A stretch of DNA of 64,000 nt from Hemileia vastatrix (lineage: Eukaryota > Basidiomycota > Pucciniomycetes > Pucciniales > Zaghouaniaceae): positions 10,936,498 through 11,000,497 of the forward strand of contig JASXTE010000017.1 of the NCBI GenBank assembly GCA_030280995.1, given 5' to 3'. Numbering within the stretch: position 1 is the first letter of the stretch; the number at the start of each line of letters is the position of its first letter. The notes beneath the pieces are model-generated. The model did no database searches. It saw only the letters and a program-made list of their open reading frames with translations, and was not told the origin of the DNA. The translations under genes were made by a program, and so were the position numbers. Shown piece after piece: positions 1-11,505 of this stretch.

Positions 1-833
1 GACTTATGCTAACAATTGTACATAGACTAGTGAGATATTTAGATACTGTTTGATATTCTTGTATAGCGCTAAACTTATGTAGGAAAACCAGTAGGGGAAA
101 GGAGCGTAGGGGTAGGGCACTGAACATACAGGTGTATGTAAGTAGCACTCATCTTTTAGAGAGAGGATTATAATAGAGGAGATGAGCGTATAGACTACAG
201 TATAGAGTGTAATAGATAAAAAGAAAAAAAAGATATTTTTTTTTACATAACAGGTGTGAATACCTGAAGTAGCACTGTAGAGTTATTAATTGCTAAAGTA
301 AGGATAGAATTGAATAGAGCACTTCAAAAGAACGTGACTGAGGATAATGGCGCTTACTGAGAATAGATTTAGCCAACAGATTGATTACTTATATTAAAAT
401 ATATATTTCCCTTTTTCTTAACTAAAATCTCTTTAAGTTTACTCCATTTTCTTCTCCAACAAAGTTAGATAACCATACTTATAATATGTGCTTTCACTGT
501 ATTTAAATTAAAGTGGCAGACACTTCTTTTTAAATAGTTTTCTGTTTGATAAAAAAGAACCAATATATTGTGGACTGTATCTATAGATAAGTATTATAGA
601 ACTGTTTCTCTCTAAAATTGGTGTCCCAACAGTGACAGCCAGATTTTAAGTAGGGTTATTACTACTTTTTTCAGGGTTTTGTCAAAGATGACATAATCAA
701 GCCTGTGCTTCAGAGGAAGAGTCATAGGGTCCACAACAAGTGGATTGAGATTGTATCAGAGGATAGCGTAGGACTGTATTTACAGAATATATTTGGTATT
801 TATTTTTTTATTTGTTTTTATTGAAAAGGTAGT
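1..833. other. AT-rich stretch without a recognised gene, 5' of the R1 gag remnant
   Basis: I see no open frame of useful length and no clear LTR terminus here. The stretch lies directly upstream of the decayed gag at about 834 and may hold the leader or 5' LTR of the R1 element, but no TG...CA boundary with a primer-binding site could be picked out. Positions 675-770 read in part like a short coding remnant. Confidence 0.3.
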
Positions 834-1843
834 ATGGAAACTACAGCTACTACTTCTAAGGTCACTCAGAAGAGTGAAAAACTTCCCATTTATAAAGCTT
901 AATTACCACCTAGGGTTTTGACAATTATTAGGTGCAAGGATGAAAGCTTGCAATTTACTGGAATAAAAAACTCAGAAGTTTTTGAAAAGTATTGAGCAAG
1001 AAGCAGAGGTACATGGAGCATCAAATTATGATATGTTGCGTCAAGTGTTACTTTTTTTTGAAAATGAATGTAAAGACAATCTAGAGGAGCTTGATGGTCA
1101 CAAAAATCGCAACTGGATGGTGTTAAAAGTGCAGATGTTGAAAAGATGACCTAAACTTAATGAGGAGAAAGGGTATACAATTAAGGATCTAGATGTCTTG
1201 TTAAACAGAGTAAAGGCTAGAGGGAGTATCAGAGACCCTAAAGAATTTACAAATTTTTGACAAGAATTTGATCAGGTAGTAGATTATTTGGTTAGTAACA
1301 AATATTTTAGTGATTCTAGTGTGTAGTTACCTTGGTTTTGTGAGGTGCTAGTGCCTGAGGTTCAATATTGGGCAAAGAAGCACCTTGATAAAAAAGGCAA
1401 GCTGGTTAGGAAGAAAAATGTGGATTATAAGTAACCAGGATTGGAGGCTGTGGAAACAACGGTGGAAGCCAAGATGAATTTGCATTGGGTAAAGTGCAAA
1501 GCAGCTAGAGTTTCCTCGGAGGATGAAGAGGAGGTAGAGGTTTTGCCTAATACTGGATCACCTTAATCAACGGCAACCCCAAAGGCCAAGACAATATCAC
1601 AGGATTCAAGTTCAGTAATGGCTAGGATCAAAGAATTGGAGAAGAAATTAAGGGAAGCGGCTAAACACAAGCCTATATTTACTCCTCAACCATCACCATT
1701 TTCTTCAATGATATGTTATTACCATAATGAAGAAGGTAATACATAGATGAGGTGTAATGCACTTCAAAAAGACAAAGAAGATAAAGTTGTTTTTGAAGAG
1801 GGTACAGCAATATTCAGCCTAGATATCCCTAGGACTAAGTATT
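834..1843 (+). pseudogene. Decayed gag of Ty3-type retroelement R1 (outermost host element)
   Basis: A Gag-like polypeptide can be followed from an ATG at 834 through a frameshift around 965-990 and several in-frame stops. Recognisable parts are LPPRVLTIIRCKDESLQFTG near the N-terminus, then GASNYDMLRQVLLFFENECK, ending in a zinc-knuckle-like segment CYYHNEEGNT.MRC. The same GAS-x-DM-x-QV pattern occurs in the gag at 17.9 kb, so the two are related lineages. Stops include TGA (where CGA is expected), TAG and TAA (where CAG or CAA is plausible), which suggests C-to-T decay. Assigning it to R1 rests on its order and orientation with the linker, protease, RT and integrase pieces downstream. It cannot be functional. 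Confidence 0.6.
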
Positions 1844-3000
1844 TTTTATACTTAAAAAAAGATAACCTTAAGTACATTAAGCTTATATCTTAAAAATAGG
1901 GTTAAAACAATAATATATATGATTATATTACATATATATATAATTATTACACTATTATATAAATTATAGTAGTTTAAATAGCTTATACATAGGCTAATAA
2001 TAATTATTAATTTGTTAATGGAGTCATAATATATTTATCTTAAGTGATATTGAGTAATTATTGACATACATAAGCTTATATGTATACATAAATCTCATAT
2101 TCAGTGAAATATGCAGTATATTATGTATATTTAGGTCTATAAGTGGGTTTTAGCCTCTTAATAGCCTATAACCTTTGTTTTCTGCTTATTATAGGTCATA
2201 TGGACGTATTCAGTGGACTCACAACGCCTACAGAAGCATAGACATCTATTTCAGGCGCATACACTCAGTTTGGACAACTTAATCTGCTTCCTTGGATGGA
2301 TTTTCATGGATTTATTGGTTGGGATATGATTGCTGGGTTAATATGGATGCTTGGGGATGTTATTTGGGGCTTGGAAAGTTAATTTGGTTCCTTTATATGC
2401 TTTGGGTTTCATTATATACTCTTTGGATGAGTTATTTTACCTGTTTCATTATGGTATCTGCTTTTATCTGGATTTTCTATTTATGGTATGGGTCTGTGTT
2501 ATCATTAATTGTGATGGAGGGTCCTTACTGGAGGTCTGAGTGTTGAAACTTCTTGAAGTGGACGCCATGGGGAGGTGATGGGCCCTCACAGTGCTGTAAT
2601 TGCCGGGGATAGCAGTGACATCATCTGAATTGAAGGTCTGTGCACTCCAGTGGATTTTAGTATAAGTAAGGGAGGATTTTGGCAGTTATTAGACATCACT
2701 TACTTACTAACATTCAATTAAAAATTTTAACACAATTATTATCATTTAGAAATATATTATAAAGCCTTTATAAATTGATATTATCATTATATAAGCTATA
2801 ACTAGATTCTATTTATCTATTTTCCACCACTAGCACGCATTTAAATCCAAGTATTGTGAGTTTTATTTGAGTATAACTATTTTATTAGTCTTCCCCTGAG
2901 GTTTAATCACTAAATAATTTATCAATAAGTAGTAGGACCATTAATAAATACTATTAAATCATACTTATATACTAGATACACTGACAGCAATAATTTTAGA
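1844..3000. other. AT-rich stretch, no gene recognised
   Basis: This separates the R1 zinc-knuckle region from the R1 gag-protease linker, so it is probably inserted or strongly diverged DNA. It contains runs of TA/AT and an 84-codon open frame (2292-2546) rich in Trp, Tyr and Leu that looks like chance translation. No terminal repeats were identified. Confidence 0.4.
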
Positions 3001-3251
3001 ATATGGCACAAAAATTGTTATGGATAAGGATTGAGGGATGGGAGCTAAGTTCATTGATCATATTAACAAAAAAGGTATGGAGTTTAAGTATAGTAAGGGC
3101 AAGGAGCCTGCGGATAAAAACTAAAATTCCGTAAATTTTGGGTTCACTTGTGCTGTATATGATTTTAAAGTCACAGAGGGGGAAGTTTCAGTGCCACTCA
3201 CTACAGCATGGTTAGAGATGTTTTCAGAAAAGCATAAGAATATAGATCCGC
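3001..3251 (+). pseudogene. R1 gag-protease linker, part 1
   Basis: One frame reads MGAKFIDHINKKGMEFKYSK and later VSVPLTTAWLEMFSEKHKNI, ending in GAT CCG C where a solo LTR begins. After the LTR the frame resumes as CA ACT GTT AGT (4478 onward), so the codons read DPP-TVSS across the insertion. This shows that the two pieces were contiguous before the LTR arrived. No catalytic motif lies in this part; it corresponds to the variable region between zinc knuckle and protease. One in-frame TAA is present. Confidence 0.5.
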
Positions 3252-4475
3252 TGTGGCATTCCACATCTGTGTATGCCACTTAGGTTTATTTTTGAAGATT
3301 AGTAGCAATTTTCTGGATTATATGGCTGGATACTTGAAATTTTGGAAAATTATTATTATCATTGGATAGCCCAGATTTTTCTCTATCTTTTATGTATTGA
3401 TGATTTTTTATCATATTTTACTGTTTTCTTAGTGTTTTACTTGATTTAGTGACTTATAGTATTTTTGGTGGATATGGTGTGCTGATGGAATGGCCACTGA
3501 GCTCCAGTGCTCCGGTGCGCTCTGGTTTGCTCTGGTGATTTTTCAGTGCAAAAGTGAAGTGTACTGGAAAAAATTCTGTCATTGTGGCAAAGTTTGGTCA
3601 TGGTGACAAGATTAACTCACTGTGGCAAACTTAGCTCACTCTGGCCAAATTAGCTCATTATGGCAAAATTAGCTCATTATGGCAAAAAGAGCTCATTGTG
3701 GCAAAATTTGCTCACAATGGGAAAGTCTGATCACCAGTGCAAAGTTTGGTCACTGCAGAAAAGTCTGGGCACTGTGGTAAAGTTTGGTCACTGTAGAAAA
3801 GTCTTATCACCAGTGCAAAGTTTGGCTATTGTGGCAAAATTTGGTTAGAATTTATTATGCTTGTTAGATCAATAGTTTATTGTAGATCCTATGCATGTAG
3901 GGTATTGTTGGAAAGGTCTGGAGTAAAAGAATCAGATAGAGGAGAGAATCTTAGTCTTCTAGATGTTTTTCTCTCTTTAGTTTCGATATTGAGAGTCTTT
4001 TTGGATAATTAACAACCATTATTCATATTTTTCTTTTGTCAACAAAATAATTAATCATTTATAATACCCTTATAAAATAACAATTTTACATAACACTTTA
4101 AATATCTTACTCAACAACTCTTAAACATTAACATATAGGGTATCATTAGAAAGGTCTCAACTCCAGGGACTCATTTATAGTATCTGTTCTCAAAAATTAT
4201 TAAAATCTAAAAAACATTAAAGCTACTTTCCTTTAAAATATTGTTTCTGGTGTAACATTATAGTTGCATTTCAGTTGTTTTTCACAGAAGAACCACTCAA
4301 TCATCCTAACAAGCGTTAATAAGACAGGGTTTCATTCTTTATTATTATCAAGTAGACTTTTAAGCTTATTGATCTAAAAAGCTCACAAATTCATTTAGAG
4401 GGACAGGGTTTTCTCTGACTATCCAACTCCTTTGGATTCTGCTTACAGCAAGGCGACTGTAAGAGTCTACCTACA
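3252..4475 (+). mobile_element. Solo LTR of a Ty3-type element, with 4-bp TSD CCGC
   Basis: The segment starts TGTGGCATTCC and ends GTAAGAGTCTACCTACA. It is flanked by CCGC at 3248-3251 and 4476-4479, and the interrupted R1 frame rejoins across it. The last 350 bp match the LTR ends at 17.39-17.74 and 57.34-57.68 kb (shared GACAGGGTTTTCT, ATCCAACTCCTTT, TCTGCTTACAGCAAGG). A central portion around 3340-3400 matches the LTR-like sequence at 60.06 kb. It also contains a 19-bp minisatellite. Confidence 0.7.
3579..3844 (+). repeat. Minisatellite, 14 tandem units of 19 bp
   Basis: Fourteen consecutive 19-bp units follow the pattern TCAYTGTGGCAAAGTTTGG, with substitutions but no length change. The unit is not a multiple of three, so the 62-codon open frame overlapping it has no coding meaning. 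The array lies inside the solo LTR and is absent from the other LTR copies in the window, so it expanded within this LTR subtype. Confidence 0.85.
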
Positions 4476-5051
4476 CCGCCAACTGTTAGTAGTCCAAGAA
4501 CGCCTGGCGCTAAGTACACAAATCCTGAGTATATTGAGGAAGTAGGATATACTACAAGATAAAATACATTAGTACCACTTGAAGATGTGGAAATGGAGGA
4601 TAAATCTGGGAATAAAATGGATTATGATATGAATCAGAATATTGAGGAAAAACTGTTAGAAGAACCAGAAGTAGTGCAACAAAGAGCAGTACCAGTGGAA
4701 GGAATGTGAGGAGCAAAACATAGTACTCCTAAAAACTCACCAGGCAGGGCTAAAACCGGAGCAAAAGCAACTCAACCAAAATGGTGGATTCAGCACCCAG
4801 TTCATGTGGAATATCCTAGGGCAGCTGAGGGTTTGATTAAATAATTTCTAAAAAAAACAGTTTTAGTACCATTGGGAGTGTTAACTGCAGTAGCGCCAGA
4901 TGTAGAAAATGGTATAGTAGATAAGTGTAGGAAGTAAAGAGTTTCAAATTCTATTGAATATGATGTGACAGAGCACTCGTTTCCCAAGCTGTGGAACTAT
5001 TGAGGGTACCACAATATGCAGGGCCATTAGGGTATTTAATGGTTACCATTA
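4476..5051 (+). pseudogene. R1 gag-protease linker, part 2, up to the protease N-terminus
   Basis: The translation includes TVSSPRTPGAKYTNPEYIEE and QPKWWIQHPVHVEYPRAAEG, and ends RVPQYAGPLGYLMVTI. The last motif matches the R2 protease entry at 19.93 kb (APLGYLVVTLNG). Several stop codons interrupt it. The frame is cut inside the protease by the chromovirus and continues at 13525 as NGKQIRALVVTGSQIN, which is the aspartic protease active-site region, with the expected Asp replaced by Val-Thr-Gly. Confidence 0.6.
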
Positions 5052-5824
5052 TGTCACCGGACGACCTACGCACAAGGTCGAGGATGTTCCTGAAAGTGAG
5101 ATGAGGGATTTAGAAACTTCTTCGAAGCACAGAGGAATGATTCGAGGAAATTATTCGAAGGTCACTCAAAGTAATAGCTATAGGTTCGAGGTTTGTTCGA
5201 GAAGAATTATAAACTAGTTCCAAGGTAATAATAATTCTTAAAATCTCACGAAGGGTTGGAAACTCAATAGTCAAAGATTTAGGATTTAGAAATGAATATT
5301 GAGAAGGTAAAAGAAAGATACAATAACAATGATTTAACTTTTAAGGTTTTTCCACTATTAATGTAAATACGATATTATAATTTAATTCTAAGGAATATCA
5401 AACCAAATACCCAACTCCTTTTATATCCTTTGTTCCTCCTCGCATTGACCTCCCTTCCATCGCAGTATTCCCATTCCATTGACCATTACTAACATACACT
5501 TAGACCCTCTTCACTAAATATCCGTCCATGCTCAATATACCCCTTTTTAATTAATTAACAAAACTTTAATAAAAAACTACTACTGTACTATTTCGTTGAT
5601 CCTAGCGCTGTGCGTCGCTTATTGAAAAGGACTAAGGTACCCTATTGGGAGATTGACTAATTTAGATTTAGAGTTTAGGCTAGCGCAGTTAAATAGTAAG
5701 TACACAAAGGAAAAATCGCAGTTGCTATGGAGAATTGCTTTCTGCGCTTTGAGTATAGATGTAGGACTCGATATTATTGATTTATTGAGTTAATTTCGCC
5801 TCGAGTGTCACGTGGCGCGTGACA
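5052..5824 (-). repeat. Chromovirus 3' LTR
   Basis: This 773-bp LTR pairs with 12752-13524 at an exact offset of 7700 and without indels. Differences are at 5063 (G/A), 5441 (C/T), 5594 (C/T), 5607 (G/A), 5616 (C/T) and 5750 (T/C). It serves as the 3' LTR because gag-pol is on the minus strand. A TATA-like sequence lies just inside it at 5835-5842 for the antisense gene. Confidence 0.93.
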
Positions 5825-5834
5825 GATGCCCGGG

Positions 5835-5842
5835 TATAAAAA
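5835..5842 (+). promoter_or_regulatory. TATA-like box upstream of the antisense accessory gene
   Basis: TATAAAAA follows CCCGGG and lies 98 bp upstream of the ATG at 5933, only 11 bp inside the LTR edge. The spacing allows a start site between TATA and ATG. Promoter function is inferred from position and sequence only. Confidence 0.45.
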
Positions 5843-5932
5843 CGCGAACTCCGTTGAGCTTGAACCATCTTCCCACACTAATTTCACTTGTCTAATACTT
5901 TTTTCCCGCATCTCTCAATTATTTATTTTATA

Positions 5933-6884
5933 ATGAACTGCCCTACCCCCACACCCACGCCTCCACACCCTAAAGCGGATGGGGGAATAATCACACGACA
6001 GTTTTCACGGACTTGCACGGCTTGTGAAAGCATGGAATATTTCTGTGTCGAAAGTACGGCAACTCGAGGCCCTCGCCAGAAATGCGAGTTTTGGCGTTGG
6101 CGGCGAGTGGCGTGCGATGCGTTGACAAAGAACGCGGAAATCGAAAATCGATTGACAAAAACAAAATTTTGGGTAGTTCCAAAGACTAAAGAGGTGGTCG
6201 AAGACATTTGGGATGTCTCGATCGAAGATGAACAATCGGTGGGGGAAAATGATAAGGAGATGAACAACGAGATCTCAACCTGGGTAACCCAGGCCACGAG
6301 TTCGAAGCGAGGTGTCAAGGAATAGGTCGATGAATTGGTGGAGGAGGATGAAGATGAAGTCCCTGTTCCAGGGCGGGCACCCAAGAAACGTCGGGTGGTC
6401 ATCGAGGATGATGAGGAAGAGAGAGAGGTAGAAGTCGGAGTGGTGCCCAGGTTATTTCTGGAGCCTGATCCCATCTTCGAGGTAAGTTTTAATTGTTTTA
6501 TTTCAAGGATGAAGTTACTGATGAGTCGCGTTTTAGACATCGAATAACCTGGAAGAGCCGATTGCGGAGCCTGCGCCGGTTATACCAACTGAGGCAAACC
6601 CTCCAGCCACGGAAGTGGTTGAAGAGCCCGAAGAGACCCTGGACCAGGTGTGGTCGAAGAAACCTCGTCAAGGTCGACGAGTAAGGTTCGCGGAAGAACT
6701 ATGTGGGGAGGTCAACGCTATTATTGACGCTGCTTCCTTTGACGTGGCGGAGGAGCTCTTGGAGATTGGAGAGGTGGTTCCGGTAGGAGAGGAGGAGGTA
6801 TTTGATAAATGCAGGAAGGAGATAAGGGTAGTTTTGGAGAAAATGAAAAGATTGGTTCGAGAAAAATTAAAAGAAAAAATTTGA
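5933..6884 (+). pseudogene. Antisense accessory gene of the chromovirus (Cys-cluster, acidic, coiled C-terminus)
   Basis: This gene runs opposite to gag-pol just inside the 3' LTR. The first ATG of the frame is at 5933 (MNCPTPTPTPPHPKADGG). Exon 1 runs to 6481. A 55-bp intron (6482-6536, GTAAGT...TTTTAG) is phase 0, and exon 2 ends with TGA at 6882-6884, giving about 310 codons. A cysteine-rich segment (CTACESMEYFC, then CEFWRWRRVAC) follows the Pro-rich start. Next come an acidic region, a basic patch (PKKRRV, nuclear-localisation-like) and a charged helical C-terminus. One TAG at 6323-6325 breaks exon 1 in frame. The family is not recognised. A zinc-binding nuclear or chromatin-associated role is only inference from composition. 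A related layout is seen at 55.8-56.4 and 63.2-64.0 kb. Confidence 0.6.
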
Positions 6885-7249
6885 AAATGAAAAGGAGATG
6901 GAAAGAAGTAGAAGAAAAAATTGTATTTTAGTTTTATTTTATTTTTATTTTATTTTATTATTAGTATTATTTTTTTTTTTTTTTATATTGTGGGTGAATG
7001 TTGTTAATTTTACAAGATTTGAGAAAGAGAGAAAAAGAAAAAAAAGAAAAAAGAAGTTTTAAATAAAAAATTTTAGAATTTGAAAGAAGAATTTTAAAGA
7101 AAGAAAAAAAGGTTGTTTTAATTGAAGGAAGTTTTAGTGTTTTTTTTTTTTTTTTTTAAAAAGGGAAATTTTTATGTAAGAAAAGAGAGAGAAAAAGAAA
7201 CGGTTTTGTGATTGAGATGAGTTGTTAAATTGAGGATTTTTTTAAAAAA

Positions 7250-7282
<33 letters not shown>

Positions 7283-7858
7283 TTAGTTTGAAAAAGAGGA
7301 GAAAGAAAAGAAAAAAAAACAAAGGGTAGAATTTAAGAGAGTTTGAAAAGAAGATTTATTTGTTTTGAAGAATTATTATAGGGAGATTCAGGGGTTGAAG
7401 TTAAGTTCGAGGAAATGGTCGTGCCATACAGGATTTGATGATTCGAAGAAAAGAAAGTCTTTAAAAGAGAGAATAAAAAATTTTTTAAAGAGAAAATTTT
7501 GAAGAGAATTTTAAATTTAAGAAAAGAATGTATTTAAAGAATTGAAAAAAGAAAAGAAGAAAATATTTAGAGAGATTTATGAGTTTTTTATTTTATTTTA
7601 TTATTTATGTTTATTCTATTTTATTTTATTTTATTTTATTTAATTTAATTTAATTTTAATTTTTATTTTATTTTATTTTTTTTTTATTGTATTTAATTTT
7701 AATTTTGATTTTATTTTTGGTTGGTTTTGGAGGAAATTTATAGAAGGAGAAGAAAGAAAAAGAAGAGAGAAAAAAGAAAACAAGGCTAAGAAATTTAAGA
7801 GGTGTTTTAGATTTTAAAGAAAGAAAGAAAAGAAAAGAAAATTTTAAATAAAGAAATT
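6885..7858. repeat. Strand-asymmetric purine-rich / T-run low-complexity spacer
   Basis: Nearly 1 kb between two convergent genes consists of GAAAGA-type purine tracts on the plus strand, interspersed with long T runs and repeated TTTTA units (7600-7690). There is no coding potential. It separates the 3' end of pol from the 3' end of the antisense gene and may be a transcript-termination or insulation spacer; that is inference. Confidence 0.7.
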
Positions 7859-10800
7859 TTAAGGTTTTGGTTTTAAAGGATATTTCGAATGAAAAGATTT
7901 TAGGAGTTCAGGAGCATTGGAAACATTGATGGCTGGTTCCCAGGATGTTTTGTCTGAGTCATTGAGGAAGCCTTCCCATTCCACGAGGTATTGAAGTTTC
8001 CCCTTGCGTATTCTTGAATCAAGGATACGACTTACTTCCCACTCTAGATGATCTTCTACTTCGACCGGTTCCGGAGGGGGTTGGTTCTTGCCCGGGTATA
8101 TTTCTCGAGCCAGTTCCAGGAGAGATACATGGAAAACAGGGTGAATCGCCTGCCATTTAGGAGGTAACTTGAGTCGAAATGCAGTTTTAGAGACTTCAGA
8201 GTCGATTTCGAATGGTCCCAAGCACTTTTCAGCCAGTTTCTTTGATGGTCTTGTTGTTCGGATGTTTCATGCATCGAGCCATACTTTGTCGCCTGGTTTA
8301 AAGGAAGGAGCAGATTGTCGATGTTTGTCGGCCTGTTCCTTGTATCTTCGAATCGCTGATTCCAAATTTGTTTTAAGTTCTTCTTGGAGTCGTGATATAG
8401 TTCGAAGATAATGTTCTGCAGGATGATTAGTTCCTACATGAATTGAGTTGAATCGAGGATGTCGTCCATAAATGGTTTCGAAGGGAGATTGTCGTGTCAA
8501 AGAATGAGTCGAGTTATTATAAGCAAATTTGGCCAATGGTAGCCATGTGGTCCAATCGTCTTGTTGGTAACTGACATACATTCGAAGATATTGTTCGAGG
8601 ATTTGGTTAACTCTTTTTGTTTGACCATCGGTTTCAGGGTGATAGGCCGTGGAGAGATTCCTCGTGATATTGAGTTGTCGACACAGTTGGGTCCAGAATG
8701 TGGATACAAACAATGAGCCTCTATCTGAAATAATGTCATTTGGTAAGCCGTGTTTAGAAAATACATATTCTAGAAACAATTTTGACAAATCTTCTGCTGT
8801 AGCAGTAGTAGTGGTTTTAACAAAAATAGACATTTTTGAAAATCTATCTACTATTACTAATATAGCATCAAAATCATTAGAAATAGGAAGTTGAGAAATG
8901 AAATCCATCGATAAAGATTCCCAAGGTTTAGAGGGAATAGGAAGTGGTTGAAGCAACCCATGCTTCCGGTGACGGGGAGCCTTATTCCTATTACATTCGT
9001 AACAAGCTTTTATATAGGCCTTGATTTCCTTGGTCATACCTGGCCAGAAGAAATCCCTCGCTATTAACTGGTAGGTTTTATCAACCCCAAAATGACCAGC
9101 TAACGGAGAATCATGTCGACTATTGAAAATCCATAATTTTATCTCATTGTTGTCGGGTATGACTACTCTACCTTCGAAGACTAATAGACCTGATTCAATA
9201 CTAAATCTTTTGGCCCCTTGCTTCGAGAGTATTTTGTCTTTTAACCCTAAACAATAATTGTCCTTCGACTGAGCTTCGAGGATGTTGGATAGTGGATTTC
9301 GAAAAGATTGAATTGTCATCAAATTAAGTTGATGAGTTGTTAACATTGATTCGTTGAAGATTGATTGCACATTTGCTGGGTTCTTGTCAGCAAATGCGTC
9401 CCCCCGCTGTGGGTAAACGTCGTCCCGACGTGACAAGATATCTGGGACAATGCAGTTTTTTCCTGGGCGATAGGAAATAGAGAAAGAAAATTCAGACAAA
9501 AGTTCAGCCCACCTGGCTTGACGCCTGGTTAACACTTTAGAAGACATGAAGTATTTCAAAGCATTGTGATCAGTTAAAATTTGAAAAGGACTATCTAGGC
9601 TGAGAAGAAAAGAACGCCATTTTTTAAGACAATGGATAATAGCTAAAAGCTCTTTGTCATGAATTTCATAATTTAATTCCGCGGCTATGAGTTTGCGTGA
9701 CTCAAAAGCAACAGGATGAAACAAATTTGTTTCAGGATTTAATTGGGAGATGACCCCTGCAATAGCATAATCGCTCGCATCTGTCTCAACTATTGTTGAG
9801 GCCAAAGGATCAAAATGCCGAAGAATTGGGGCTGTGGTGAACGCCGTTTTTAGTGCTTCGAATTCCTTTCGTGCTGTAGAAGTAAAAACAAAAGGAATAT
9901 CTTTTCTAAGAAGAGAAGTAAGATTGGAAATAGTTTTAGAGTAATCTTTAATAAATCTTCTATAGAAGTTTGCAAAACCCAAAAATCCTTGGAGTGATTT
10001 AATGTTTTTGGGCTCAGGCCATTCCAGGATTTTCTGGACTTTTTTGTCATCCATGACTAAACCGTCAGTGGACAACGTAAACTCCAAAAAATCAATTGAT
10101 TTGAGGTGGAATTCGCATTTATTATGCTTGGCGAAGAGACCATGATCTCGAAGACGATTTAGGACCTGTCGAACATGATGAATATGTTCATCCAGTGTTT
10201 TCGAGAATATTAAAATATCATCTAAATAGACGACTACAAATTGTTCAACAACATCTTGAAAGATATCATTAACAAAAGTTTGAAAAGTTGAAGGTGCGTT
10301 ACATAATCCAAAAGGCATAACTAAATATTCAAAACTACCAAATCTAGTGCGCATTGCAGTCAGTGGTTCATGACCTTCCGCAATGCAAATAAGATTGTAA
10401 GCGCCTCTAAGATCAATTTTAGAAAAGAAATTAGCACCATTGAAAAGGGTAAGAAGTAATGACATAGGAGGAACAGGATATGCATTTTTCTTTGTGACTG
10501 TGTTGAGCTGTCTATAGTCAACACACAACCTAAGACTACCGTCCTTCTTTTTTACAAAGAGGACTGGGGAGCCGGTTGGAGATTTACTGGCTCTGATGAA
10601 AACTTTGGCTACATTCTCTGCAATGTAGTCTCGAAGAACTTGAGATTCGTCCTTCGATAGAGGATAGACAGGACCTGCCGGAGGTACTGGGCCTATTAAC
10701 TCTATTTGATGGTCGTAGGGTCGATGAGGTGGTAACTTATTGGCCTTGCGGATTGAGAAAACATCGAGGAAATCGTGGTAGATTTCCGGTAGAGTTGATT

Positions 10801-11491
10801 TAATGGCTTCAACTTTGATTTGGTCATCCTCTTCATCTTCGAGAGAATCTGTCGAGGTGATACCTGTATTGAGAGAGCATAATTCGATTACTTCGAGGCA
10901 ATTTAAATCCTCTTCGAGTGAAGTCATCGAGCTAGAAGGGTTAGCCAATTGCTCATTTAAAGAAGGTACAGATGCTTGCAAGTCATCTGGCAGAGATTTG
11001 TCCTCTAGCAGGACGTTGTCAGGCGGGTTGTTTAACTCCCTATTGACCTGCATTAAAGAATCAGAAATATACTTAGAGCGTGGGGTGATCAATCCCCGGG
11101 TCCAATCAATTTCGGGATTCCAATACGTTAAAAAGTCATGGCCAAGAATGGTATCGTCCATCCTTGGGGCGTCCAAGACTGATAATTCCCACTCGAAGGG
11201 GGGAAAATTCGGAAAGTTGAAAACCCATAAAACTTTCTTACTTACCCAATATTTGGGTTCCTCTGATTCAACCAAATAGATGGGAGTTCGATCGATATCT
11301 GTAAATGTTAGTTGAAGCTTCTCGGCAAAAGATAAAATAACAAAAGAAATTGAAGCTCCAGAGTCTATAAGACAACTGAAGGGGATATCCTCCTTAAAAA
11401 GAATGAATCTCAAGTGGTTTAAGGCAACTCCAGTCCTTAAGACATGGAGGTTCTGTGCACTGGGAGAGATAAGATAGTTTTCTTTGCACAC
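7859..11491 (-). pseudogene. pol: Chromovirus pol: protease, RT, RNase H, integrase, chromodomain
   Basis: One frame runs from about 11491 (no ATG is evident near the start, so expression by frameshift from gag is likely) to TAA at 7859, broken once by TGA at 8267-8269. Seen in order: protease LIDSGAS near residue 45; RT with FVVVYLDDILIFSK near residue 420; RNase H with ETDASDYAIAG; integrase zinc finger (H..H..C..C, about residues 790-835); integrase core with MDFISQLP and IISDRGS; then the GPFEID...HPVFHVSLL module; and a chromodomain with YLVEWEGF and SWEPA near the C-terminus. The third acidic residue of the integrase core is Lys instead of Glu (QTKRVNQ, codon 8615-8617), which should abolish strand transfer. 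After the TGA the frame continues as NIRTTRPSKKL, so CGA (Arg) was probably the original codon. Confidence 0.9.
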
Positions 11492-11505
11492 AAGTAAACT
11501 ATCTA

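Noticed and set aside
2292..2546. Membrane-protein-like open frame rich in W, Y, L and F
   Set aside because: The composition follows from a TGG/TTT-rich strand. It has two overlapping frames of similar look, no homology, and lies in inserted noncoding sequence.
3660..3848. Open frame in the minisatellite
   Set aside because: It results from the 19-bp repeat being free of stops in one frame over about ten units.
10803..11279. 158-codon plus-strand open frame opposite pol
   Set aside because: It is the complement of the well-supported pol frame, with no motif, TATA box or splice evidence.
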